A stretch of DNA of 64,000 nt from Bacteroidota bacterium (GTDB lineage Bacteria > Bacteroidota > Bacteroidia > Chitinophagales > Chitinophagaceae), in assembly GCA_018267705.1 (NCBI GenBank), contig JAFDXX010000023.1, positions 248,001 to 312,000 on the forward strand, written 5' to 3'. Shown in pieces: positions 45,278 to 52,989 of the stretch (the stretch's first letter is position 1; the number at the start of each line of letters is the position of its first letter). Made by a program: the position numbers and the translations under genes. The notes beneath the pieces are model-generated. The model was not told the origin of the DNA, did no database searches, and was given only the letters and a program-made list of their open reading frames with translations.

Positions 45278-46498
45278 TTAATTTGCCGGAACAAAAGCTT
45301 TAAATATTAAACATTTTCCGGATGAAACAATACTATATTCTTCATTTGGCAATATTGCTAATGCTTCTCCTTGTTTAAAAGCAATACCGCTTTTATTGCT
45401 GCCGTATATAATACCTCCTCCTTCAATTGCAATTAAAATTTCAAAAGATGTACTTAAAGCAGAAAGTTTATCTGTGCCGTTCAATTCAATTTTATTAATA
45501 CCAAAATCAGGAACAGGGCAAGGATAATTTTTTTCAACACCAGACAAATTATTTCCATACATAATATTGGGTACAACAGATTCAAACAAAGTATGTTTCA
45601 TTAATTCTTTTACATCAATATGCTTAGGTGTTAAACCACCTCGCAATACATTATCACTATTGGCCATTAATTCTGCATTTTGCCCTTCTAAATATGCATG
45701 CGGAATGCCTGCTTTTTGAAAAATGGCTCCACCCTTTTCTATTTTCACAATATTGAAAAAGTAAATAGAAAAAATTCCTCTATCAATATTTTTTATTTCT
45801 GTTGTTCCATCATACAGTTTGGTAACCCACCAACCGGGCATAGATTTATCTAACTTGTGTAAAGATTTTTTGCTTATTTCTTTTTTAATTAATGGAATAA
45901 GCATTGCATCAATTTCAGCTTGGTTCATTTCCATTACAAATTGATACAACCCTTTTATTCCATCTCTTTTAAACAAAGGCAATAACAAATTAAACTCTTG
46001 TACATCTTCTAAAATTATTTCTAATTCTGCTAATTGTTTAAATCCATGCAATAACCAAAACTCACTTAATGCCACCATTACTTCAGGTTTATGATTGCGA
46101 TCTTTATAATTTCTGTGTGGTGCATTTATTGGTATTCCGGCAGCTTCTTCTGCATCAAATCCTTTTGCAGCCTCATTTTTGGTTGGGTGCACTTGAATAG
46201 ATAGCATATCTTTTACATCTAAAATTTTAAACAAGTATGGTAACTCGCCAAATTGTGTATATACTTTTTCAGTTACAAATTCATTAGGATATTCTTTAAT
46301 TAATTGATGAAGAGAATATTTTTTTTCGGAATCAATTATTTCTGCCGATGCAGAAGGATGGGCACCCATCCAATATTCAGCACATGGTTTATGCTCTTCA
46401 TTTTTTAAACCTAATAATTTAGGAATATATTCATAACCACCCCATGCATAGTTTTGAACTTTACCTTTTAGTTTAAATATTTTATCTTTCAGCAGCAT
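45278..46498 (-). CDS. manA: Mannose-6-phosphate isomerase, class I
   Basis: A 406-residue zinc cupin enzyme. KVQNYAWGGYEYIP is the N-terminal block, CAEYWMGAHPSA follows, and the metal-binding loop SIQVHPTK plus the later PHAYLEGQNAELMANSDNVLRGGLTPKHID (positions about 265-294) are the diagnostic core. It interconverts fructose 6-phosphate and mannose 6-phosphate and so feeds GDP-mannose and surface glycans. It is not adjacent to the heptose genes. Confidence 0.94.
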   Translation of the reverse strand: MLLKDKIFKLKGKVQNYAWGGYEYIPKLLGLKNEEHKPCAEYWMGAHPSASAEIIDSEKKYSLHQLIKEYPNEFVTEKVYTQFGELPYLFKILDVKDMLSIQVHPTKNEAAKGFDAEEAAGIPINAPHRNYKDRNHKPEVMVALSEFWLLHGFKQLAELEIILEDVQEFNLLLPLFKRDGIKGLYQFVMEMNQAEIDAMLIPLIKKEISKKSLHKLDKSMPGWWVTKLYDGTTEIKNIDRGIFSIYFFNIVKIEKGGAIFQKAGIPHAYLEGQNAELMANSDNVLRGGLTPKHIDVKELMKHTLFESVVPNIMYGNNLSGVEKNYPCPVPDFGINKIELNGTDKLSALSTSFEILIAIEGGGIIYGSNKSGIAFKQGEALAILPNEEYSIVSSGKCLIFKAFVPAN

Positions 46499-46522
46499 AA
46501 CAATTGCAATTAATTTTTATAA

Positions 46523-46879
46523 ATGAATAAAAATAAAGATAAGGGCAACCAAGGAGAAAATATAGCATCTGACTATTTATTAAAAAAAGGCTATGCTATT
46601 CTGCACCGCAATTGGAGGCACAAACAAAGAGAAATAGATATTATTGCTGCAAAAAATAATACTTTACATTTTATTGAAGTAAAAACAAGAACTAGTAACA
46701 AGTTTGGTTTACCCGAAGAAAGTATTAGTGATTATAAAATGAACGCATTAAAAAAAGCAGCCGAAGCATTTTTGTTACAAAATGCAGAATGGAATCAAAT
46801 TCAGTTTGATGTAGTTGCCATTACTTTATCTTCTAATAAAGTAGAAGAAATTTTTATAATTGAAGATGTATTTTTTTAA
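46523..46879 (+). CDS. YraN family (UPF0102) nuclease-like protein
   Basis: A 118-residue protein with the restriction-endonuclease-like fold motifs: GNQGENIASDYLLKKGY, EIDIIAAKNNTLHFIEVKTR (D-x-n-E-x-K core), and VRF-like FDVVAI. The family is widespread and of uncertain function, possibly in Holliday-junction processing. It starts 25 bp from the manA start on the opposite strand. Confidence 0.92.
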   Translation: MNKNKDKGNQGENIASDYLLKKGYAILHRNWRHKQREIDIIAAKNNTLHFIEVKTRTSNKFGLPEESISDYKMNALKKAAEAFLLQNAEWNQIQFDVVAITLSSNKVEEIFIIEDVFF

Positions 46880-46887
46880 TAAAAACT

Positions 46888-47394
46888 TTACCAAGCATAT
46901 TCGCTTTGCATCATTCTCTCAACCATTTTAAAAGTAGCCGGACAATATTCTACATTTTGTTGATGCACGTGTAAATAATCTTTCATTTTCTTTTTAGCTA
47001 AATGCGGAAAACCTGCACAGTCTGCGGGCCTTACCTCATAAATACTGCACATGTTTGTATTTAAATCTAAAAATTGGCAAGGTTGTTTTACATTCATCCA
47101 ATCACCTGCTTTTTTATCAAACTCTAACCATTTTTCTTTAAACTCTTTAGGCTTCATTCTAAAATGTGTAGCGATGCGTTTAATATCTTGTGCAGTAAAA
47201 GTAGGAGTCATTGTTTTACAACAATTAGCACATGTTAAACAATCCACTTCTTTCCACACTTCTTTATCAATTACTTCGGCAACCGTATCTAAATTTTTAG
47301 GTGGGTTCTTTTCTAATTTCCCTAAAAAACGTTTAAATGCTTTTTTGTTATGATGTACTTTTTGTTTAAATGAACGAAGATTAACCGGCTGCAT
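46888..47394 (-). CDS. YkgJ-type cysteine-cluster protein
   Basis: A 168-residue protein with the CxxCxxCC pattern DCLTCANCC (about 53-61), then CQFLDLNTNMCSIYEVRPADCAGFPHL, which supplies the remaining Cys ligands of a zinc or Fe-S binding fold. Function unknown. I used the ATG at 47392-47394 because the extra 15 residues of the longer frame are not conserved-looking and begin in AT-rich intergenic DNA. Confidence 0.88.
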   Translation of the reverse strand: MQPVNLRSFKQKVHHNKKAFKRFLGKLEKNPPKNLDTVAEVIDKEVWKEVDCLTCANCCKTMTPTFTAQDIKRIATHFRMKPKEFKEKWLEFDKKAGDWMNVKQPCQFLDLNTNMCSIYEVRPADCAGFPHLAKKKMKDYLHVHQQNVEYCPATFKMVERMMQSEYAW

Positions 47395-47535
47395 GCTTAA
47401 CAAATAAAAATTAATAATAAATAATTTAAAGTTATACACAGAACTTACTGCGATAAATTTTTACTTTTGATTGCTGCTAAAATAACAGATTAAGCAACGC
47501 AATTCAACATTCATTATTCATAATTTACTATTTTA

Positions 47536-48438
47536 ATGTGGGAAGCATATAAAAAAGGGTATAAACATTGGTTACAAATAGAAAAATCGCTTAGTAAAAA
47601 TTCTGTTGATGCTTACTTGCATGATATTGAAAAACTAACACAACATTTAATAAATAACAGTACTCTGAAAAGCCCACAGGATATAAGTTTACAAGACTTA
47701 CAACAATTTGTGCAATGGATACATGAATTAGGAATGACATCAACCTCACAAGCAAGAATCATATCAGGCATAAGAAGTTTTTATCAATATTGTTTAACTG
47801 AACAAATTGCAACAATAGATCCAACAACTTTATTAGAAGCTCCAAAAACCAAAAGAACTTTACCCGATTTTTTAAGTTTTGAAGAAATAGAAAGCATAAT
47901 TGCTCAATTAGATTTAAGTAAATTAGATGGTACACGCAATAAAGCTATTTTAGAAACTATGTATAGTTGTGGTTTACGGGTAAGTGAAACAGTAAATTTA
48001 AAATTAAGTAGTTTGTATTTAGATGTTGGTTTTATACGAGTTATTGGCAAAGGTGATAAAGAAAGATTAGTACCTATTGGTAGCGATGCAATAAAATATA
48101 TTACTATTTATAAAGAAACGGTAAGAGCACATCAACACGTTCAAAAAGGTTTTGATGATATTTTGTTTTTAAACAAGTTTGGCAAAAATTTATCTCGCAT
48201 AATGATTTTTTATATCATTAAAGAATTAGCAGCCAAAGCAGGTATTCATAAAAAAATATCTCCACACACTTTTAGGCATTCGTTTGCTACACATTTGGTA
48301 GAAGGTGGTGCAGACTTACGTGCAGTTCAAGAAATGTTAGGGCACGAAAGCATTACTACTACTGAAATTTATACACATCTTGATAGAGATTATTTACGAA
48401 GTACTTTACAAGCATTTCATCCTGCATTTAAAAAATAG
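47536..48438 (+). CDS. xerD: Site-specific tyrosine recombinase XerD
   Basis: A 300-residue recombinase with all catalytic residues in place: Arg148, Lys172, His244, Arg247, His270 and the nucleophile Tyr279. The N-terminal SAM-like domain (YLHDIEKL) and the TYR-recombinase C-terminal domain are both complete. The length and lack of any adjacent att or integron structure indicate the housekeeping XerC/D enzyme that resolves chromosome dimers at dif. XerC versus XerD cannot be settled firmly by eye. Confidence 0.9.
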   Translation: MWEAYKKGYKHWLQIEKSLSKNSVDAYLHDIEKLTQHLINNSTLKSPQDISLQDLQQFVQWIHELGMTSTSQARIISGIRSFYQYCLTEQIATIDPTTLLEAPKTKRTLPDFLSFEEIESIIAQLDLSKLDGTRNKAILETMYSCGLRVSETVNLKLSSLYLDVGFIRVIGKGDKERLVPIGSDAIKYITIYKETVRAHQHVQKGFDDILFLNKFGKNLSRIMIFYIIKELAAKAGIHKKISPHTFRHSFATHLVEGGADLRAVQEMLGHESITTTEIYTHLDRDYLRSTLQAFHPAFKK

Positions 48439-48477
48439 CAGCTAAGCAACCATAAAAATTTACAAGCCGAATAATTT

Positions 48478-49098
48478 CTACAAAACTGTATCTTTCTTAT
48501 TTATTACTTCTGCAGACTTTGTTTTTGTTCCTACATAGCTAAATATTTTTTGAGTAGTCAATGCAAAAGTTTCAATCCACGATGCTTTTTTAACCTCTAC
48601 TTTTTCAGGAATAATTAATCCCATAATAGCAGGTTTAGCTGTGGGGTCAAAACCTTTTATATTATTTTTTAATGCAGGTTGTGTAGTATCTTTTACAAAC
48701 GAATCATCACTTTTATTTTCACTTCTTTGCATTAATTCATTATTACTACTAACCGGAAATTGCATTGTAGTTTCGGTTAACTTAGTATTAGTTTGAGCAT
48801 TATTTTTATTAATAGAAAATATCATTGCGGTTATAGCAGCCAATGCCCATTTCCAATTTCTTTTTTCATTTATTTTAGTTTCAACCAGTGGTCGCATAGT
48901 TTGACCAAGTTCAAATCTGCCACAGATTCTACCCTTATTATAATTTAAAAAATTTAATACTTCAGCGTCTGTCATATTACTAAAATCAATTACTTTTTTT
49001 TGACAACTTAAACAAAATCTCCCCTTTTCAACCTCATTCATATTATTCCAATTTTCGTGGCAAGGTTCTGCTATGCGTATTAGCGTTTGATGTTTCAT
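48478..49098 (-). CDS. Cysteine-motif membrane protein opposite a sigma factor gene
   Basis: A 206-residue protein. The N-terminal 60 residues carry a CH...C-x2-C pattern: Cys13, His14, Cys29, Cys32 and a later Cys59, within EPCHENWNNM, GRFCLSCQKKVIDFSNMTD and GRICGRF. A weak transmembrane helix (about 83-97) and a long polar tail follow. The N-terminal motif looks like a zinc ribbon facing the cytoplasm. I know this arrangement only as an uncharacterised Bacteroidota family. It diverges from the ECF sigma gene with a 78-bp shared promoter region. Confidence 0.75.
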   Translation of the reverse strand: MKHQTLIRIAEPCHENWNNMNEVEKGRFCLSCQKKVIDFSNMTDAEVLNFLNYNKGRICGRFELGQTMRPLVETKINEKRNWKWALAAITAMIFSINKNNAQTNTKLTETTMQFPVSSNNELMQRSENKSDDSFVKDTTQPALKNNIKGFDPTAKPAIMGLIIPEKVEVKKASWIETFALTTQKIFSYVGTKTKSAEVINKKDTVL

Positions 49099-49176
49099 AA
49101 AAATTATTTCTTTAATGATGAAACATTTTTAAAAATTACATAACAAACAATTATAAAAAATTTTATCTTCACGCCA

Positions 49177-49743
49177 ATGGCATTATTAAAGCATATAGAA
49201 AATAATACATCAGACGATGATTTGCTGAAAGAATATCAACGCTCACATAATCAGCAAACTCTTGCCGTACTTTATTTACGTTATAGCGATCTTGTTTTTG
49301 GTACTTGCATGAAGTATTTTAAAAACCCAGAAACTGCACAAGATGCCGTAATGAATATTTATCAAGAATTAGTAGTAAAACTGCAAACTCATACTGTAGA
49401 AAATTTCAAAAGTTGGCTTTTTGTAGTAACCAAAAACCATTGTTTAATGCAGTTGCGAAAAGATAAAAAAACAATTACGGTAGAATTTCAACCAACATTT
49501 ATGCAATCGGAAGACTTTTCGCATCTGGATAATATTCTTGAAAAAGAAAAAGAATTAGAAAAGCTCACCAATTGTATTGATGGCTTAAATAATGAACAGA
49601 AAAAAATTATTAAACTATTTTATTTAGAAGAAAAATGCTATAACGAAATAGTTGATATAACCGGCGAAGATTGGAACAAAGTAAGAAGCCTTGTACAAAA
49701 TGGAAGACGTAACTTAAAAATATGCATGGAAAAAAATGGCTAA
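49177..49743 (+). CDS. ECF-type RNA polymerase sigma factor
   Basis: A 188-residue sigma-70-family factor. Region 2 (about 25-95) has LYLRYSDLVFGTCMKYFKN and a -10-contact stretch ending SWLFVVTKNHCLMQLRK. Region 4 (about 125-180) has CIDGLNNEQKKIIKLFYLEE, EIVDITGEDWNKVRSLVQNG and a terminal basic tail. Regions 1 and 3 are absent, as in ECF factors. It overlaps the downstream membrane-protein gene by 8 bp, which strongly suggests a sigma/anti-sigma pair. Confidence 0.9.
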   Translation: MALLKHIENNTSDDDLLKEYQRSHNQQTLAVLYLRYSDLVFGTCMKYFKNPETAQDAVMNIYQELVVKLQTHTVENFKSWLFVVTKNHCLMQLRKDKKTITVEFQPTFMQSEDFSHLDNILEKEKELEKLTNCIDGLNNEQKKIIKLFYLEEKCYNEIVDITGEDWNKVRSLVQNGRRNLKICMEKNG

Positions 49744-50737
49744 TACACAAAAACATATTAACTACTCTTACGCCGATATTGAAAAATATTTGCAAGGAAA
49801 AATGAATACAAGAGAAATGCACGAATTTGAAAAAATTGCATTAACCGATTCATTTTTAGCAGAAGCTATTGATGGCTATAAAGAAATAAACGCCACCGAA
49901 GCTGCGAATAATTTACAACAAATTGAAACAGCCATTTTAAGTTACCAAGAAAAAACAAAAGTGGTAACAATGCCTGCCGTACCAAAAAGAAATTATTGGC
50001 GTGTTGCAGCATCGGTAATTGTTTTAATTGGTATTGGCGGTATTACTTTTTTATTTTTAAATAAACAACCGGCAAAAAATTCTATAGTTAAAACAGAAAT
50101 AAATAACCCACAACAACCTGCAATTAATAATAACAATCAAGCTACAGTAACACCACCAACCGCAACTAATAATGAAAATGAAAAAAATACAGTTGCACAA
50201 AACACTTCTCCCAAAAATACTCAAGCAAAAAAAGAGCCTATTGTAGCCAGTGCAGAAAATACACATACAACACCAAGTGCATTAAAAGATGATAAACATA
50301 TTGAAAGGAAAGAAAATGCAGCAATAATAAAAACAGATTCATTACAAACAACAATAACAAACAAAGAAGATATTTCTACACCACAAACACTTTCTGAAAC
50401 TGTTGCAACATCTGTAATGCAAAAAGCGAATACAGAATCTTATTCTTTTCAAAATAAAAATGAACTAATACCCGAAGATGGTTGGGATAATTATAAAAAT
50501 TATTTACGCAAAATATTATCAGAAAATTTTAAGCCTAATGAATTTAAAGGCACTATTGAATTAGCAATACTTATTAATAATTCAGGTAAAGTTCAAGAGG
50601 TAAGTATCAATAAATCTCCTAATCAAAAAATAAATAATACAATTATTAAAGCCGTTAAAGAAGGCGGTAATTGGTTAGATCACTCTCCTTCTAAAGAAAA
50701 AAAAGCAAAAAAGATTGTATCTTTTACTTTACAATAA
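49736..50737 (+). CDS. Putative membrane anti-sigma factor with TonB-C-like domain
   Basis: A 333-residue protein: a helical cytoplasmic N-terminus (YSYADIEKYLQGKM, 10-23; EKIALTDSFLAEAIDGY) lacking a zinc-binding HxxxCxxC, one transmembrane helix (90-108), an Asn/Thr/Gln-rich linker (110-230) and a C-terminal domain (about 250-333) that resembles a TonB C-terminal domain: GTIELAILINNSGKVQEVSINKSP. Overlap with the sigma gene points to an anti-sigma role. The TonB-like part in the periplasm could sense or contact an outer-membrane partner; that is inference. Confidence 0.75.
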   Translation: MANTQKHINYSYADIEKYLQGKMNTREMHEFEKIALTDSFLAEAIDGYKEINATEAANNLQQIETAILSYQEKTKVVTMPAVPKRNYWRVAASVIVLIGIGGITFLFLNKQPAKNSIVKTEINNPQQPAINNNNQATVTPPTATNNENEKNTVAQNTSPKNTQAKKEPIVASAENTHTTPSALKDDKHIERKENAAIIKTDSLQTTITNKEDISTPQTLSETVATSVMQKANTESYSFQNKNELIPEDGWDNYKNYLRKILSENFKPNEFKGTIELAILINNSGKVQEVSINKSPNQKINNTIIKAVKEGGNWLDHSPSKEKKAKKIVSFTLQ

Positions 50738-50806
50738 TCGTTTACCAATCATATAAAATATTCTCTATTTCTCAATAATACAGTAGGTTTGTGCAAAACA
50801 ACTAAC

Positions 50807-51643
50807 ATGAAAAAAATATTATTGTTTGCCGTACTGTATACTACTATTTGTAATGCACAAGTACGCATGCCTGCACCAAGTACCACACAAACTATTACAC
50901 AAGATTTTGGTTTAGGTAAAATTGAACTTACTTACTCTCGCCCCAATATTAAAGGCAGAACAGTTTTTAAAGAAAATAGCGAGTTAGCCCCTTTTGGTAA
51001 AGTTTGGAGAACAGGTGCAAATGCTTCTACTAAAATAAAATTTACAGATCCTGTTACTATTGCAGGTCATAATGTTGATACAGGTAGTTATGCATTGTGG
51101 ACGATTCCCGGTAAAAAAGAATGGACAATTATTATTAATAAAGATTCTAAAAATTGGGGGACAACTTATGTTGAATCAGATGATTTATTTCGCTTTACAG
51201 TTGCTGCAGATAATATGAAAGAAAGTATGGAAACATTCACCATGCAATTTGCCGATATTAAACCCGAAAGTTGCGAGTTACATATTATGTGGAGCAATGT
51301 TGCAGTACGTATTCCTATTACAACAAATGTAAAAGATAGAATTAAAGCCAATATTGAAAAAGCTTTAGCTGCAGATAAAGTTTCTGGAACAACCTATTAT
51401 CAAGCTGCTAACTTTTATTATGAATGGGAAAAAGATTATAATAAAGCATTACCCAATGCAACCAAAGCTGCTGAAGCAAACCCAACTGCTTACTGGATTT
51501 TTCTTCTGAAAGGAAAAATTGAAAAAGCTTTAGGAGATAAAGTAAGTGCAAAAGCCGATGCAGAAAAAGTTATTGAATTAGCTACTGCTGCAAAAAATGA
51601 TGATTATGTACGTGGAGCGAAAGAACTTTTAAAATCTTTATAA
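50807..51643 (+). CDS. Secreted DUF2911 protein with C-terminal TPR-like helices
   Basis: A 278-residue protein with a signal peptide (MKKILLFAVLYTTICNAQ). The DUF2911 domain (about 30-170) contains IELTYSRPNIKGR, FGKVWRTGANASTKI and YALWTIPGKKEWTIIIN. The last about 100 residues form helical repeats (YYQAANFYYEWEKDYNKAL, KGKIEKALGDKVSAKA). Function unknown; periplasmic or surface. The ATG at 50807 fits the signal peptide better than a TTG at 50789. Confidence 0.85.
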   Translation: MKKILLFAVLYTTICNAQVRMPAPSTTQTITQDFGLGKIELTYSRPNIKGRTVFKENSELAPFGKVWRTGANASTKIKFTDPVTIAGHNVDTGSYALWTIPGKKEWTIIINKDSKNWGTTYVESDDLFRFTVAADNMKESMETFTMQFADIKPESCELHIMWSNVAVRIPITTNVKDRIKANIEKALAADKVSGTTYYQAANFYYEWEKDYNKALPNATKAAEANPTAYWIFLLKGKIEKALGDKVSAKADAEKVIELATAAKNDDYVRGAKELLKSL

Positions 51644-51660
51644 ACCTTCTTATGCAAAAT

Positions 51661-51689
51661 AAAAAGCCACACTTTGGGTGTGGCTTTTT
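51661..51689 (+). terminator. Strong terminator after the DUF2911 gene
   Basis: Perfect 12-bp stem AAAAAGCCACAC (51661-51672) / GTGTGGCTTTTT (51678-51689) with a 5-nt loop and its T run within the stem end. Confidence 0.92.
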
Positions 51690-51702
51690 ATAAATATTTT
51701 AT

Positions 51703-52233
51703 ATGAATATAAAAAATTTCGAATTCAAAGCAAAAGTTAGCAACATTAAACTATATGAAAATAAATTACTATCATTAAAACCAACGTATATAGGTATTGA
51801 CCATCAAATTGACACCTATTTTAAAGTAAAAAACGGCAGATTAAAATTAAGACAAGGTAATATTGAAAATGCTTTAATTCAATACAACAGAAAAAATATC
51901 AAAGGTTCAAAAGAATCTGATATCCTTTTATTTAAACATAAAGCAGATAATGCTTTGAAAGATATTTTAAGTAAAGAATTGGGTATATTAATTGAAGTAG
52001 ATAAACAGAGAAAAATTTATTTCATCAATAATATAAAATTTCATTTTGATGAAGTAAAAAATTTAGGAACATTTATTGAAGTAGAAGCTATTGATGATGC
52101 GAACAAATTTTCTATTGAAGATTTAAACAATCAATGCAAATACTATTTTAATTTTTTTGAGTTGAATGAAGAAAATATAATTGCAGAATCATACAGCGAT
52201 TTGTTATTAACTGCAACTCCATTCACTAAATAA
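51703..52233 (+). CDS. CYTH-domain protein (class IV adenylate cyclase-like)
   Basis: A 176-residue triphosphate-tunnel protein. EFKAKV (7-12) is the first strand motif, DTYFKVKNGRLKLRQG the Arg/Lys-rich strand, VDKQRKIYFINNIKFHFDEV and LGTFIEVEA the later acidic and basic strands. Members are CyaB-type cyclases, thiamine triphosphatases or tripolyphosphatases. The substrate is not decidable here. The gene ends exactly where a convergent gene ends. Confidence 0.85.
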   Translation: MNIKNFEFKAKVSNIKLYENKLLSLKPTYIGIDHQIDTYFKVKNGRLKLRQGNIENALIQYNRKNIKGSKESDILLFKHKADNALKDILSKELGILIEVDKQRKIYFINNIKFHFDEVKNLGTFIEVEAIDDANKFSIEDLNNQCKYYFNFFELNEENIIAESYSDLLLTATPFTK

Positions 52234-52776
52234 TCATTCATAAGAATCAGTACTATTGACTCCAATAGTACTATTGTTTAACCGTATTTTGTGTGTTTTA
52301 CCTTCACGATCAATTTCAAAAACACCATTCCATTTTGCATCTTTAAAAGGTCCACTTGTCCATACTACTGTTTTGTTATTTGCATTATATGTAAAAGAAC
52401 CTTTACCTATAATTTTTTTAGCAGCATTATAATAATTGTATTGTCCGTTTATTAAATCAAAATAACCTATACGAATTGGATTTGTTGGGTTTCCGTAAGA
52501 GAGTATAATATAAATTCCATTTCGCGGAGCAATGCTATTTATAGTTGCATTTTTATACAATCGAATATTGGTTTCTTTTATCCACTGCCCTTGCGAATAT
52601 TTTTCCCACTGTACATAATAATAACCTTTATAACTATTAGCACCAATTTGCGATATAGTTCCCTTATACCATGCACCCGAATTGTATGCTTCAACTTTAT
52701 CTCCAACTTTAAAATTTTGTCCCAACACAACAAGTGAAAGTAGTTGCAGCAGTATAAGTAAATAAATATTTTTCAT
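52234..52776 (-). CDS. Secreted protein with SH3/Tudor (agenet)-like domain
   Basis: A 180-residue exported protein (signal MKNIYLLILLQLLSLVVLGQ). Residues about 22-72 form a barrel-like module, VGDKVEAYNSGAWYKGTISQ ... YVQWEKYSQGQWIKE ... IRLYK, of the type seen in agenet/Tudor or SH3b domains. A second beta-rich half (about 85-165) has no name I can give. Such modules in bacteria are thought to bind peptide or glycan; role unknown. Its last codons contain a perfect hairpin. Confidence 0.7.
   Translation of the reverse strand: MKNIYLLILLQLLSLVVLGQNFKVGDKVEAYNSGAWYKGTISQIGANSYKGYYYVQWEKYSQGQWIKETNIRLYKNATINSIAPRNGIYIILSYGNPTNPIRIGYFDLINGQYNYYNAAKKIIGKGSFTYNANNKTVVWTSGPFKDAKWNGVFEIDREGKTHKIRLNNSTIGVNSTDSYE
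52249..52272. terminator. Perfect hairpin inside the 3' end of the convergent gene
   Basis: AGTACTATTG (52249-52258), loop ACTC, CAATAGTACT (52263-52272). It begins 16 bp after the CYTH stop and lies within the coding sequence of the minus-strand gene, whose residues repeat as NST-I-GV-NST there. It may terminate the + transcript. Confidence 0.5.
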
Positions 52777-52831
52777 GAAATTTTATTATTGAAGTTATTT
52801 AAAATAATTTTCGAATAACAAAATATAAAAA

Positions 52832-52865
52832 AACCATGATTACTAAAAATTTAGTGACCATGGTT
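52832..52865 (-). terminator. Terminator of the S9 peptidase gene
   Basis: Arms 52832-52847 and 52850-52865 pair over 16 positions with one mismatch and one G-T pair (outer AACCATG/CATGGTT). On the minus strand it ends in a long T run, about 125 bp after the S9 peptidase stop. Confidence 0.8.
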
Positions 52866-52989
52866 ATACTTTTTTGGCTATCGTTTAAATCTAAAATCAA
52901 TCCTTCTCAGAAGAGAATATGATTTTTAATAATAAAGTTATTTTCAAACAAAAAACTTCTAACAAATAAATGCATTAATAAAAACAATA

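Noticed and set aside
47536-48438. Integrase of a mobile island
   Set aside because: Length, complete XerC/D motifs and surrounding housekeeping genes indicate the chromosomal dimer resolvase; no att repeats were found.
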